Below, piece after piece: positions 32,651-40,020 of a DNA stretch of 64,000 bases. The notes under the pieces are model-generated. The model made no database searches. It had not been told where the DNA came from and worked only from the letters and a program-made list of their open reading frames with translations. The position numbers were made by a program, and so were the translations under genes. The stretch spans positions 1-64,000 of the forward strand of contig JBHJHI010000041.1 of the NCBI GenBank assembly GCA_050330995.1. Direction: 5' to 3'. The number at the start of each line of letters is the position of its first letter. Within the stretch, counting starts at the first letter, position 1. This DNA is from Thermohalobaculum sp050330995 (GTDB lineage Bacteria; Pseudomonadota; Alphaproteobacteria; Rhodobacterales; Rhodobacteraceae).

Positions 32651-32868
32651 GCCGCGGCCGAGCTGGGCTTGACCCGCGAGCAAACCTCGCGCCTCGCCGA
32701 TCGGTGCGACGCGGCGTGCATGTTCGTGTTCGGCCAATGCGAAGGTTGAGCCGGACTAAGGCGCGGATGCGTGGACGAGGCTTAATCCGCACGGCGGCAA
32801 GCGAGTCAGTTTGAACCTAAAGGCCGACCATGCCATGAGTAGAATTTGATCTAGCAAGGGGCAACGTC

Positions 32869-33183
32869 ATGGTTCGCATTCGAGAGCGCGATTTAATCAT
32901 TCCAGCCCTAGAGGCTGCCGCTGCGCGACCCGACGGGAAAATAACTACATCCGATTTAATTGTCGAACTGACCAATATATTTCAGCCAGAAGGGCAAGAC
33001 TCTGAAATTCTCGACGGACGAAGAGACACCTATTTCAGTCAGAAGGTGCGCAACCTTATCTCGCACAAGAACTCGTCCACTAGCATGTTTGCCAAAGGCT
33101 ATGCCGAGCATATCCCTGAGGAGGAAGCCATTCGGATCACAGACGCTGGCCGGGCGTTCCTCAATCAAGTTCCAGACGAGTAG
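32869..33183 (+). CDS. Small Mrr-N-like winged-helix protein
   Basis: The 104-aa protein resembles the N-terminal winged-helix domain seen in Mrr-type restriction enzymes: LIIPALEAAAARPDGKITTSDLIVELTNIF, then YFSQKVRNLISHKN and AIRITDAGRAFLNQ. No nuclease domain follows. Its codon use is more AT-rich than the backbone. It overlaps the convergent methyltransferase gene by 19 bp at its 3' end. A regulator or restriction-linked function is possible; neither is shown. Confidence 0.6.
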   Translation: MVRIRERDLIIPALEAAAARPDGKITTSDLIVELTNIFQPEGQDSEILDGRRDTYFSQKVRNLISHKNSSTSMFAKGYAEHIPEEEAIRITDAGRAFLNQVPDE

Positions 33184-33767
33184 TGTGCTTTATAGCCCGG
33201 CCTAAACCAGCAAAGTTCCGTCGAGCCGGGCGCATCCTTATCCCAAACGAACCAGGCGTAAGCGGTTGTACCGTTGCCCTTTCGCTCGGCATTGGCCGGG
33301 TAGAAGGTAATACGCTCGCTGAATACCCATACCCTCGATGGCGGCGCAATTGCAAAGATCGTTCGCTGGCGGTTGGCGCCTTCTAAGAAGGCCAGCCGCA
33401 AAAGCAGAGCAAATTTCCGTTCGGCACTCTCAATTCCAGATCGTACGAAACCCTCAGCCGAGTTGTAGGGAGGATTAGTCACGATGTTGGCGGCTCTCCG
33501 CTTGGGGGTTAGAAAATCGATTCCAACTTCACCATAACCTCGGTCGTAGAGATCGGAACTCGATACTCGCGACGTAGCGTGTTGCAGAACCTTCGACATG
33601 GCCCCGTTGCCACACGCACTTTCCCACACTTCACCCCTGAACGGCTCATTATCAATGAGCGCGTAGGTCGCCCAAGCGGGCGTTGGGTAAAAATCTGGCC
33701 CGTCGAGGTCGGCGGACCGCTTGAGTGTCGGCTTGAACCCGCCGTTGAGGTTGTATGTCCCATCCAT
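33165..33767 (-). CDS. Phage-type DNA adenine methyltransferase
   Basis: The 200-aa enzyme has the AdoMet motif WESACGNGAMSKVL (residues 48-61) and the catalytic NPPY (98-101, VTNPPYNSAEGFV). 'FYPTPAWATYALID' at the start and 'ERITFYPANAERKGNGTTAYAWFVWD' near the end are typical of small phage DNA-N6-adenine methylases. It may protect the element against host restriction or regulate it. Transcribed leftward, opposite to the main island block, with more AT-rich codons. Confidence 0.85.
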   Translation of the reverse strand: MDGTYNLNGGFKPTLKRSADLDGPDFYPTPAWATYALIDNEPFRGEVWESACGNGAMSKVLQHATSRVSSSDLYDRGYGEVGIDFLTPKRRAANIVTNPPYNSAEGFVRSGIESAERKFALLLRLAFLEGANRQRTIFAIAPPSRVWVFSERITFYPANAERKGNGTTAYAWFVWDKDAPGSTELCWFRPGYKAHYSSGT

Positions 33768-33865
33768 AGAAAAAATCTAGCAGAATCATGGGGTTAGTCA
33801 ATAACGTCTAAGTGACTCAAAAGACTCGATTATTTCCACCCCCGCTTCGCGTCGCGCCTGCATGG

Positions 33866-33882
33866 TTTGCCCGCCGGGCAAA
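33866..33882 (-). terminator. Hairpin after the XRE regulator
   Basis: TTTGCCC (33866-33872) and GGGCAAA (33876-33882) form a 7-bp stem with a GCC loop just downstream of the leftward XRE gene. No strong T-run follows, so terminator function is tentative. Confidence 0.4.
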
Positions 33883-33889
33883 GAGCCCC

Positions 33890-34141
33890 CTATTCCTCAC
33901 GCTTCGCCGGCCCCCGCATCCGCACGCCCGCGCCGCCGCCGCCGTTCTCGGCGATGAACACGACACCGGCTTGCTCTAGGGCGCTCTCGATCGCGACGAG
34001 CGTGTCCACGGCCGAACGCCCCGGCCCCTTCCCCTCGATACGCTTCACCGTCGGCAGAGACACCCCCGCCGCCTCGGCAAGCCGGCTCTGTGACCAATCG
34101 AGAAGCGCCCGCGCGGCTCTGATTTGCTCGGCCCTCAACAC
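33890..34141 (-). CDS. XRE-family transcriptional repressor of the island
   Basis: The 83-aa protein has a classical Cro/C1 helix-turn-helix: LRAEQIRAARALLDWSQSRLAEAAGVSLPTVKRIEGKGPGRSAVDTLVAIESALEQAGVVFI. It is divergent from the gene at 34243, and a 15-bp palindrome lies between them. It is likely the master repressor or an autoregulator of this arm. Confidence 0.85.
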   Translation of the reverse strand: MLRAEQIRAARALLDWSQSRLAEAAGVSLPTVKRIEGKGPGRSAVDTLVAIESALEQAGVVFIAENGGGGAGVRMRGPAKREE

Positions 34142-34203
34142 TCTCTGTGATCCTTTTTGTATTGCGCCCGAACCCTAAGGGCTGCCATTCGGGCTCCCTT
34201 GCG

Positions 34204-34218
34204 ATACATAATGTATCA
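34204..34218. promoter_or_regulatory. Palindromic operator between XRE gene and 34243
   Basis: GATACATAATGTATC is a 7+1+7 perfect palindrome, AT-rich in a GC-rich context, 63 bp before the XRE start and 25 bp before the divergent gene. This is the expected place and symmetry for the XRE binding site. Confidence 0.65.
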
Positions 34219-34242
34219 AGGACGAGCCGAAAGGAAGCCGCC

Positions 34243-34596
34243 ATGTTCGACCGCCGCGCCATCATGCTGAACGCCTGGGCTCGCTTCCGGCAGGGCAAGG
34301 CCGCGCGCGCCGAGCTGATCGCGCGCGGGCTGTTCGTCCACCCCATCTCCGACCGCGAGCGCTTCGCCCGCGCGCTGCGCAACGCCTGGGCCGACGCCAA
34401 GCGCGAGGTTGCCGAGCGCCGCTTCGCCGCATGGCAGGCCGCGCGGCCCGCTCCGACCGCGGCCGAGCGCGAGCTGTTCTGCCTCGACTGCAAGGACCGC
34501 TGGTCGCCGGCCGACCACGCCCGCGCCGCCGTGCTGCATCGGACCATCGCGGCCGAGCGCACTGCCGCCGCCGAGGCCCCGCGCCTCGCGGCCTGA
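34243..34596 (+). CDS. Island protein of unknown function
   Basis: The 117-aa product begins MFDRRAIMLNAWARFRQGKAARAELIARGLF and has a repeated WA/RR helical pattern with one Cys pair (FCLDCKDRW, residues 85-93). The ATG at 34243 follows AAGGAAG; an upstream ATG (34147) would lie beyond the operator. Similar small proteins occur in rhizobial prophages (inference from composition). No function is assigned. Confidence 0.6.
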   Translation: MFDRRAIMLNAWARFRQGKAARAELIARGLFVHPISDRERFARALRNAWADAKREVAERRFAAWQAARPAPTAAERELFCLDCKDRWSPADHARAAVLHRTIAAERTAAAEAPRLAA

Positions 34597-34629
34597 CCCT
34601 TTCCCGACCACCAACCGGAGGAACCGACC

Positions 34630-35106
34630 ATGACCCCGACCCGTCGCACCATGCTGCGCGCCAGCGCCGCCGCACCCGCGCTCGCGATGCTACCTGCCGT
34701 CGCCGCTCCCTCGATCGAGGCCGATCCCGCCGTGACCGCGTGGCGTCGCGTGGACGCGGCCGACACCGTCGCCGAGGCGATCCCCGACGACGAGGCCCGC
34801 GAAGGCGAGAGGGGAGCGGCTTACGACCGTCAGTGGGCCGCCCTCGGTGATTTGGCCGACGCTGAGGCCGCGACCGTGGCGGGTGTGCTCGCGAAGGTCA
34901 TGGGCGTGCTCGACGTGTTCGGCGACGCCCTCCCGGCCCGCAACCGCCTCGACTTCGGCGCCTATCAGGCGATGGACGAGACGCGCGACGACCTCGCCGG
35001 CCGCTCGCTGCGCGGGCTCTACCGCGCTGCCCATGCGCTCGCCAAGGCCGAGGGCTTGCCGCTCGCGGCCGAGATCGAGGCCCGCGCCAACGGGGGTGTG
35101 TCGTGA
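34630..35106 (+). CDS. Tat-signal-like island protein, copy 1
   Basis: The 158-aa protein begins with TPTRRTMLRASAAAPALAMLPAVAAP, which resembles a twin-arginine signal. Then follows a helical region with IEADPAVTAWRRVDAAD and a C-terminal half 'DETRDDLAGRSLRGLYRAAHALAKAEGLPLAAEIEARA'. It is followed by a distant paralogue with the same start and ending (GGVS). It overlaps that gene by 4 bp. A surface or periplasmic role is suggested only by the signal. Confidence 0.6.
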   Translation: MTPTRRTMLRASAAAPALAMLPAVAAPSIEADPAVTAWRRVDAADTVAEAIPDDEAREGERGAAYDRQWAALGDLADAEAATVAGVLAKVMGVLDVFGDALPARNRLDFGAYQAMDETRDDLAGRSLRGLYRAAHALAKAEGLPLAAEIEARANGGVS

Positions 35107-35579
35107 ACCGCCGCTCTGTCCTGCGCCTCGACGCCGCCACGCCCGCCGGCTTCATCGGCTGCGGGCTGGCCCCGATCCCGAGCCGGGCCGAGATCGAGGC
35201 CGACCCCGCCGTGCAGGCGTTCGAGGACTTCCAGGCGATCCGCCGCGAGGGCCAGCCGCACCGCGACCGCTACGCGGAGAGCGAACCGGGCGAGGCGGGG
35301 GATTTCGAGCGCTGGACCGCCGTGGCGGACGCGGCCGAGCGCGAGGACGCCGCGCTGGCGCGTCGCGCCGAGGCGACCGCGACCACCACGGAAGGGCTGC
35401 GCGTGCAGCTTCTCGCGGCGCTGTGGATGCTCACGGGCGGCACGGCGGACGACGGCGCGGGCGGGATCGAGGCGGACCCCGCCGCCTACCGCCTCGGCCA
35501 CTACGGCCCGGCCAAGGCCGACTTGGACGGGGCGATGCTGCGGGCGGTGCATCGCGGGCTGACGGGCGGGGTGTCGTGA
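35103..35579 (+). CDS. Tat-signal-like island protein, copy 2
   Basis: The 158-aa product begins MNRRSVLRLDAATPAGFIGCGLAPI and shares with the previous protein the IEADPAV segment, a mid region built around a W and the final GGVS. The two look like tandem duplicates that have diverged. It overlaps its neighbours by 4 bp (GTGA/ATGA-like) at both ends. No known domain. Confidence 0.6.
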   Translation: MNRRSVLRLDAATPAGFIGCGLAPIPSRAEIEADPAVQAFEDFQAIRREGQPHRDRYAESEPGEAGDFERWTAVADAAEREDAALARRAEATATTTEGLRVQLLAALWMLTGGTADDGAGGIEADPAAYRLGHYGPAKADLDGAMLRAVHRGLTGGVS

Positions 35580-35914
35580 TGGCCCGCCCCCGCGATCTGA
35601 GCCGGTTCCTCGCCGAACTGGGCGACGACGCGCAGGAGTTGGTGCTGCTCTACGCCCATGCGCTGCGGGCCGGCTGCGCCCGCGCCGTTCTCGATCCGCT
35701 GGCGCGGGCGATCCCGCCGGCTCGCGAGCGGGGCGAGGCCGCCGCCCCCGACCCTGCGCTCTCGGCCCGCCTCCACGCGGCGTGCGAGCCGCGCGAGCGG
35801 GCGGTGTGGGCCGACGTGCTGGCCCGGCGCGTCTCGGCCGGCGATGGCGAAGGCGTGCGCGCTGTCGAGCGGTTGGCGTTCTACCGGCTCGGCGAAGGTG
35901 CCGCCGCGGGCTGA
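35579..35914 (+). CDS. Small helical island protein
   Basis: A 111-aa, mostly helical protein (RDLSRFLAELGDDAQELVLLYAHALRAGCARAVLDPLARAIPPARERGEAAAP...) with no recognised domain. It starts within the end of the previous gene, implying coupling. It is the last rightward gene of the island. Confidence 0.55.
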   Translation: MARPRDLSRFLAELGDDAQELVLLYAHALRAGCARAVLDPLARAIPPARERGEAAAPDPALSARLHAACEPRERAVWADVLARRVSAGDGEGVRAVERLAFYRLGEGAAAG

Positions 35915-35990
35915 CGCCCCCTCGATCCCGACGGCACGGGCTGGCGGCGCTGCGGTGCCGCCGGCTCTTTCGCGTTCGGGCCTCGGCGGA

Positions 35991-36251
35991 TCAGTGGCGC
36001 AGCCGGCGAACCTGCGACACCGCCAAGGCGAACGCCATCGCGGCATCGCGCGGCATCTTGATCGTTTCGACAACGGTGCCGTCCGAGGCGTGGAGCGTCG
36101 CCGAGCCGTAGGCCCTGGCGTTGGCGGGAGGGACAACCGCGTCGGTGCGGAGACGGTCGAGCAGGCGCCACCCCGCGTCGAGCGAAGCGAGCGCCATCGC
36201 GCCTAGCTCGGTGCGAGCGTCGTCGTTGTGGCAGGCAAGACGAAGTTCCAT
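35991..36251 (-). CDS. Small island protein near the right end
   Basis: An 86-aa product: MELRLACHNDDARTELGAMALASLDAGWRLLDRLRTDAVVPPANARAYGSATLHASDGTVVETIKMPRDAAMAFALAVSQVRRLRH. The ATG at 36251 is used; the frame extends to 36440 but that part is shadow-like. Unknown family. It lies 272 bp inside the right attachment site. Confidence 0.5.
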   Translation of the reverse strand: MELRLACHNDDARTELGAMALASLDAGWRLLDRLRTDAVVPPANARAYGSATLHASDGTVVETIKMPRDAAMAFALAVSQVRRLRH

Positions 36252-36447
36252 GGGCTCGTCTCCATGAGGGGTGCCGAAAGCGCATCTCCGTTTGGCTCCC
36301 GTCTGTGAGACAGCCATGGCGAGTGCGGGGCGCTTTCTTGTCCCGCTCTGGAGCGATCCCGACCGGTGCGAGCCGACGGTTCTTCCGTGTTCGGGTTGCG
36401 CTGATCGAGGCCACAGCGCTGCCGCAACCCTTTCACGCACACCGATC

Positions 36448-36470
36448 GTGGTAAGCGTCGTGGGAAGCAG
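36448..36470 (+). repeat. Integrase arm-type repeat, right copy
   Basis: Matches 24474-24496 at 21 of 23 positions. It is 53 bp from the right core and therefore mirrors the left end of the island. Confidence 0.6.
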
Positions 36471-36522
36471 TCAGGCGTTCAGGCGATTTTCGATGCGATG
36501 ACAGCGACTTAGCGGGGCTGGC

Positions 36523-36536
36523 TGGCGGAGAGGGAG
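36523..36536 (+). repeat. Right attachment-site core (attR) in tRNA-Ser
   Basis: TGGCGGAGAGGGAG, the 3' acceptor strand and CCA of tRNA-Ser read on the plus strand. An identical copy lies at 24339-24352. Confidence 0.75.
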
Positions 36537-36612
36537 GGATTCGAACCCGCGGTAGGGTTGCCCCTACAACGGTTTTCGAGACCGCCCCGTTCGACCGCTC
36601 CGGCACCTCTCC
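36523..36612 (-). tRNA. tRNA-Ser (anticodon CGA)
   Basis: Read on the minus strand, the gene runs GGAGAGGTGCCGGAGCGGTC... to CCTCTCCGCCA. The acceptor stem GGAGAGG pairs with CCTCTCC. The anticodon arm is GCGGT-CTCGAAA-ACCGT, giving anticodon CGA (serine, UCG). A long variable arm (GTAGGGGCAACCCTAC) is the class II hallmark of serine tRNA. The T-arm GGGTTCGAATCCC is intact and CCA is encoded (36523-36525). It remains functional because the island insert regenerates its 3' end. Confidence 0.95.
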
Positions 36613-36633
36613 GCTGTCTCTCGAGACGAGCCG

Positions 36634-37317
36634 TCACTTAGACGGGGCGTCCTCGTGATGCAAGGCGCGTCGTCGAGCGCCGGCGGTTCGGGCGCGCCGG
36701 CGCCACGTCGCCGCGCCGATGCCGCCGAGGGCGCTTGCGAGCAGGATCGCGCTCGCCGGCAGGGGCACGGGCGGCGGGCCGTCGACGTCCGTCACGACAT
36801 AGGCGACACTGATGGTGAAGAGGGGATCGGTGCTGGCGGAGATGTTCAGGGTGCCGCCGCTCGGCGCGATCGTGTAGCTCACGAAGCCGTCGAAGCCGTC
36901 GAAGCCGTTGTCGGTGCTGGAGAACAGGCCACCGGTGCCCGAGCCGGCCCCGCCCGAAAGGGTCGCCGTGGCGACGTCGAACGTCTGCCGGCCCGATATG
37001 CCCGACGTCGTGAAGAGCGTGGTCGGCAGTTCTTCGTTGTCGAAATCCTGCACGAACACACCGGGCATGCCGGCGGCGGTCATGTCCGAGTCGAACGTGA
37101 AGCTACCGGTTTCGCTGATGTTGGACAGATTGAAATTCAGAAGCGCATCCTCCTCCTGATCCGCCCTTTCTTCAGGCGTGAGACCCGAGCAGGAAGGGCC
37201 GATGCATTCCGCCTCGGCCGTCACGAGGCGAAGTCGCAGGTCGAAGGTGACGCTCACGGCGCTGGCGACGTCGGGCGAGAAGGCGACGAGCAAAGCGAAA
37301 ACGGTGATCGAGCGCAT
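36634..37317 (-). CDS. VPLPA-CTERM sorting-domain protein
   Basis: This 227-aa exported protein has a signal peptide (MRSITVFALLVAFSPDVASA), a beta-rich body with DFDNEELPTTLFTTSGISG and a C-terminal sorting signal. The signal is 'PPPVPLPASAILLASALGGIGAATWRRRARTAG': VPLPA, membrane helix, then basic tail. These signals are processed by exosortase/archaeosortase-like systems (XrtA-type and relatives). The ATG at 37317 follows GGGAGGAAG; an upstream frame is shadow. The substrate or function of the exported body is unknown. Confidence 0.8.
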   Translation of the reverse strand: MRSITVFALLVAFSPDVASAVSVTFDLRLRLVTAEAECIGPSCSGLTPEERADQEEDALLNFNLSNISETGSFTFDSDMTAAGMPGVFVQDFDNEELPTTLFTTSGISGRQTFDVATATLSGGAGSGTGGLFSSTDNGFDGFDGFVSYTIAPSGGTLNISASTDPLFTISVAYVVTDVDGPPPVPLPASAILLASALGGIGAATWRRRARTAGARRRALHHEDAPSK

Positions 37318-37708
37318 TGTTCTTCCTCCCTTATTTTTTATTAGAATGGCCGATTCGCGGTCCTCCGGCAATCTTCGCCACGGCCACTCGCAAACGCCGC
37401 TGCGGACGGCGAAGTCACGCACGGGCGGTGTCGTCCGATCCCGAACCCTGCCTGATCCTCGGGCAGCGAGCCTTCGGGATCGATCCGCGAGTACGTCCCG
37501 CCCGAGCGGCGTCGTTCCCGGCATGTCCGGCGCGAGACGACGTCACTGCCCTTGACAGCACCCGCACGACACGGCATCGCACGCTCCTCGCTTTGACGAG
37601 GCGGTCCCGTTCATCCGGGACGAACGCTGCCCGAGGTCGCGGCTCGCGCCGCCTCAAGCTCCCGGCCCGTTCGGGCACCGAAGGGCGTGGAACGCGAAGG
37701 AGCAGACG

Positions 37709-38023
37709 ATGTTCGCTGTCATCAAGACGGGCGGCAAGCAGTACAAGGTCGCCGAGGGCGACACGATCACGGTGGAGAAGCTCGACGCCGCCGCCGGCGA
37801 GGGCGTGGCCTTCGAGGAAGTGCTGATGATCGGCGGCGACGCGCCGAGCGTCGGCGCGCCCACGATCGCCGGCGCCTCGGTCAAGGGCGAGGTGGTCGAA
37901 CAGGGCCGCGGCCCCAAGGTCTACACCTTCCACAAGCGGCGGCGGAAGAGCAGCTCGAAGCGGCTGCGCGGCCATCGCCAGCACCTGACCACGGTCCGCG
38001 TGACCGAGATCGTCACCGGCTGA
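37709..38023 (+). CDS. rplU: 50S ribosomal protein L21
   Basis: bL21 binds 23S rRNA in the large subunit. MFAVIKTGGKQYKVAEGDTITVEKLDAAAGE is the diagnostic start and the GPKVYTFHKRRRKSSSKRLRGHRQHLTTVRVTEI end is conserved. Length 104 aa is normal. It starts the conserved rplU-rpmA-obgE-proB-proA run. GGAG-type AAGGAGCAG precedes the ATG. Confidence 0.97.
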   Translation: MFAVIKTGGKQYKVAEGDTITVEKLDAAAGEGVAFEEVLMIGGDAPSVGAPTIAGASVKGEVVEQGRGPKVYTFHKRRRKSSSKRLRGHRQHLTTVRVTEIVTG

Positions 38024-38036
38024 GGCGGAGGACACC

Positions 38037-38306
38037 ATGGCACACAAGAAGGCGGGCGGCTCCTCGCGCAACGGGCGCGACAGCGAGGGCAAGCGTCTCG
38101 GCGTCAAGAAGTTCGGCGGCGAGGCCGTCAGCGCGGGCAACATCATCGTGCGCCAGCGCGGCACGCGGTTCTTCGCGGGCCCGGGCGTCGGCATGGGGCG
38201 CGACCACACGCTGTTCGCGACCGTCGATGGTAACGTGCGCTTCCATCGCGGGCTCAAGGGCCGACAGTTCATCTCGGTCCTGCCGACGCCCGAGGCCGCC
38301 GAGTAG
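38037..38306 (+). CDS. rpmA: 50S ribosomal protein L27
   Basis: bL27 reaches the peptidyl-transferase centre. MAHKKAGGSSRNGRDSEGKRLGVKKFGGEAVSAGNIIVRQRGT is the conserved start; GVGMGRDHTLFATVDG follows. There is no cleaved N-terminal leader as in Firmicutes. It lies 13 bp after rplU. Confidence 0.97.
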   Translation: MAHKKAGGSSRNGRDSEGKRLGVKKFGGEAVSAGNIIVRQRGTRFFAGPGVGMGRDHTLFATVDGNVRFHRGLKGRQFISVLPTPEAAE

Positions 38307-38339
38307 CGCCGACGCCCCGAAGCTGTCAGACTGTCATCG

Positions 38340-38370
38340 GGGGGATCGGCCGGCGGGCCGGTCCCCCTTT
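38340..38370 (+). terminator. Terminator-like hairpin after rpmA
   Basis: GGGGGATCGGCC (38340-38351) and GGCCGGTCCCCC (38356-38367) pair with one G-T wobble, loop GGCG, followed by TTT. It sits 34 bp after the rpmA stop. It likely ends or attenuates the ribosomal-protein message ahead of the GNAT gene. Confidence 0.65.
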
Positions 38371-38431
38371 CGCGTATGTCGGCCGGACGGCCCGCGAGAG
38401 GCCGCCGGCGCCCTTGGGAGGGGGCTTGATC

Positions 38432-38968
38432 ATGGTGGACACGCTGAGAACCGAACGACTGATCCTGCGCCCGCTCAGAGCCTCGGACGCGGGACCGATG
38501 ACGCTCTACGCCGCCGACCCGCGGGTCGCGCGCATGACGACCTCGATCCCGCACCCCTATCCGCCGGGCGCGGCGGCCGCCTACATCGAGCGCGTCGCCG
38601 AGCGGGCGGCGCGCGAGCGCGCCTGGGCGATCGACGCGACGCCCGTGGGCTCGGCCGAGCTGGTGGGCGTGATCAGCTACAAGCCCGTCACGGGCGCGCT
38701 CGGCTACTGGGTCGGCCCGCCGTTCTGGAACACCGGCTACGCCACCGAGGCGCTCGCGTGTCTCGTCGACCACCTGTTCGAGACCGAGGGCGTGGACGCG
38801 CTCGGGGCGAGCGTCTTCGCCGACAACCCCGCCTCGATCCAGGTGCTGCAGAAGGCGGGCTTCGTCGCCGCCGGCGAGACCATGGAATACGCCGTCGCCC
38901 GCGGCGGGCCGGCGCGCTCGCTCGCCTTCCGCCTCGCGCGGCCGGCGCAGGCGCGCGCGGCCGAGTAG
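38432..38968 (+). CDS. GNAT family N-acetyltransferase (RimJ/RimL-like)
   Basis: The protein is of the RimJ/RimL-like acetyltransferase group. TERLILRPLRASDAGPM at the start, ELVGVISYKPVTGALGYWVGPPFWNTGYATEALACLVDHLF (acetyl-CoA-binding region) and ADNPASIQVLQKAGFVAAGE are characteristic. It is 178 aa. The ATG at 38432 follows GGGAGGGGGC; a TTG at 38414 is possible. It stands between rpmA and obgE, as in many alphaproteobacteria. Its substrate may be a ribosomal protein; unproven. Confidence 0.85.
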   Translation: MVDTLRTERLILRPLRASDAGPMTLYAADPRVARMTTSIPHPYPPGAAAAYIERVAERAARERAWAIDATPVGSAELVGVISYKPVTGALGYWVGPPFWNTGYATEALACLVDHLFETEGVDALGASVFADNPASIQVLQKAGFVAAGETMEYAVARGGPARSLAFRLARPAQARAAE

Positions 38969-38985
38969 GAGAAGAGGGGGCACCG

Positions 38986-40020
38986 ATGCGGTTTCTCGAC
39001 GAGGCGAAGGTGCATGTCCGATCCGGCGCCGGCGGCGCCGGATCGGTCAGCTTCCGGCGCGAGAAATACGTCGAGTTCGGCGGCCCCGACGGCGGCGACG
39101 GGGGGCGGGGCGGCGACGTCTGGGTCGAGGCCGTGCCCGGCCTCAACACCCTGATCGACTTTCGCTACCAGCAGCACTTCTTCGCGCGCACCGGCGGGCA
39201 CGGCATGGGCCGGATGCGCTCCGGCGCGGCCGGCGACAGCGTGACGCTGCACGTGCCCGTGGGCACCCAGATCCTCGACGAGGACAAGGAAGACGTGATC
39301 GCCGACCTGACCGAGGTGGGCGCGCGCGTCTGCCTCGCGAAGGGCGGCAACGGCGGCTTCGGCAACGCGCACTTCAAGTCCTCGACCAACCAGGCGCCGC
39401 GTCACGCCAACCCCGGCCAGCCGAGCGTCGAGCGCTCGGTCTGGCTGCGTCTGAAGCTGATCGCCGACGCGGGGCTCGTGGGGCTGCCGAACGCGGGCAA
39501 GTCGACCTTCCTCGCCGCCGTCTCGAACGCGCGGCCGAAGGTGGCGCCCTATCCCTTCACCACGCTGCATCCCCACCTCGGCGTCGCCATGGTCGACGAC
39601 GCCGAGTTCGTGATCGCCGACATTCCGGGGCTGATCGAGGGCGCGCACGAGGGCCGCGGCATCGGCGACCGCTTCCTCGGCCACGTCGAACGCTGCGCGG
39701 TGCTCCTGCATCTGGTCGACGCGACCTCCGAGGACCCGATCGCCGATCTCGCCACCGTCGAGGCCGAACTGGATGCCTACGGCGAGGGGCTCGCGGACAA
39801 GCCCCGCCTCGTCGCGCTCTCCAAGCTCGACGCGCTGCCGGAGGCCGACCTCGGCGCGCTGGAGGCGCTGATGGCCGAGGCCGGACGCCCGGTCGCCTAT
39901 CGGCTGTCCTCGGCGAGCGGGCAGGGGGTCCCCGAGGCGCTGCGCACGCTGAAGGCGGAGATCGACGCGGCGCGCGCCGAGGCCGGGCCGCGTGCGGCCG
40001 CCGAGCCGTGGTCGCCGTGA
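38986..40020 (+). CDS. obgE: GTPase ObgE/CgtA
   Basis: ObgE is an essential GTPase linking ribosome assembly and the cell cycle. The glycine-rich Obg fold spans the first ~155 residues (GGAGSVSFRREKYVEFGGPDGGDGGRGGDVW...). The G domain has GLPNAGKST (G1), DIPGLIEGAHEGRGIG (G3) and SKLD (G4). The 344-aa length is normal, and the C-terminus lacks a long acidic tail. It overlaps proB by 4 bp at the GTGA. Confidence 0.96.
   Translation: MRFLDEAKVHVRSGAGGAGSVSFRREKYVEFGGPDGGDGGRGGDVWVEAVPGLNTLIDFRYQQHFFARTGGHGMGRMRSGAAGDSVTLHVPVGTQILDEDKEDVIADLTEVGARVCLAKGGNGGFGNAHFKSSTNQAPRHANPGQPSVERSVWLRLKLIADAGLVGLPNAGKSTFLAAVSNARPKVAPYPFTTLHPHLGVAMVDDAEFVIADIPGLIEGAHEGRGIGDRFLGHVERCAVLLHLVDATSEDPIADLATVEAELDAYGEGLADKPRLVALSKLDALPEADLGALEALMAEAGRPVAYRLSSASGQGVPEALRTLKAEIDAARAEAGPRAAAEPWSP

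Larger units (their letters stand above)
24339..36536. mobile_element. Integrative genomic island in tRNA-Ser(CGA)
   Basis: The 14-bp sequence TGGCGGAGAGGGAG is present at 24339-24352 and 36523-36536 in the same orientation. The right copy is the 3' end (acceptor stem plus CCA) of an intact tRNA-Ser gene, the usual target of tyrosine integrases. A tyrosine integrase lies 173 bp inside the left end. Between them are an AlpA-like regulator, a replication block, DNA-modification and regulatory genes and many small unknown ORFs. The size is 12.2 kb. No capsid, portal or tail genes are recognised, so a phage-satellite or similar small island is the likely type. Confidence 0.85.
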
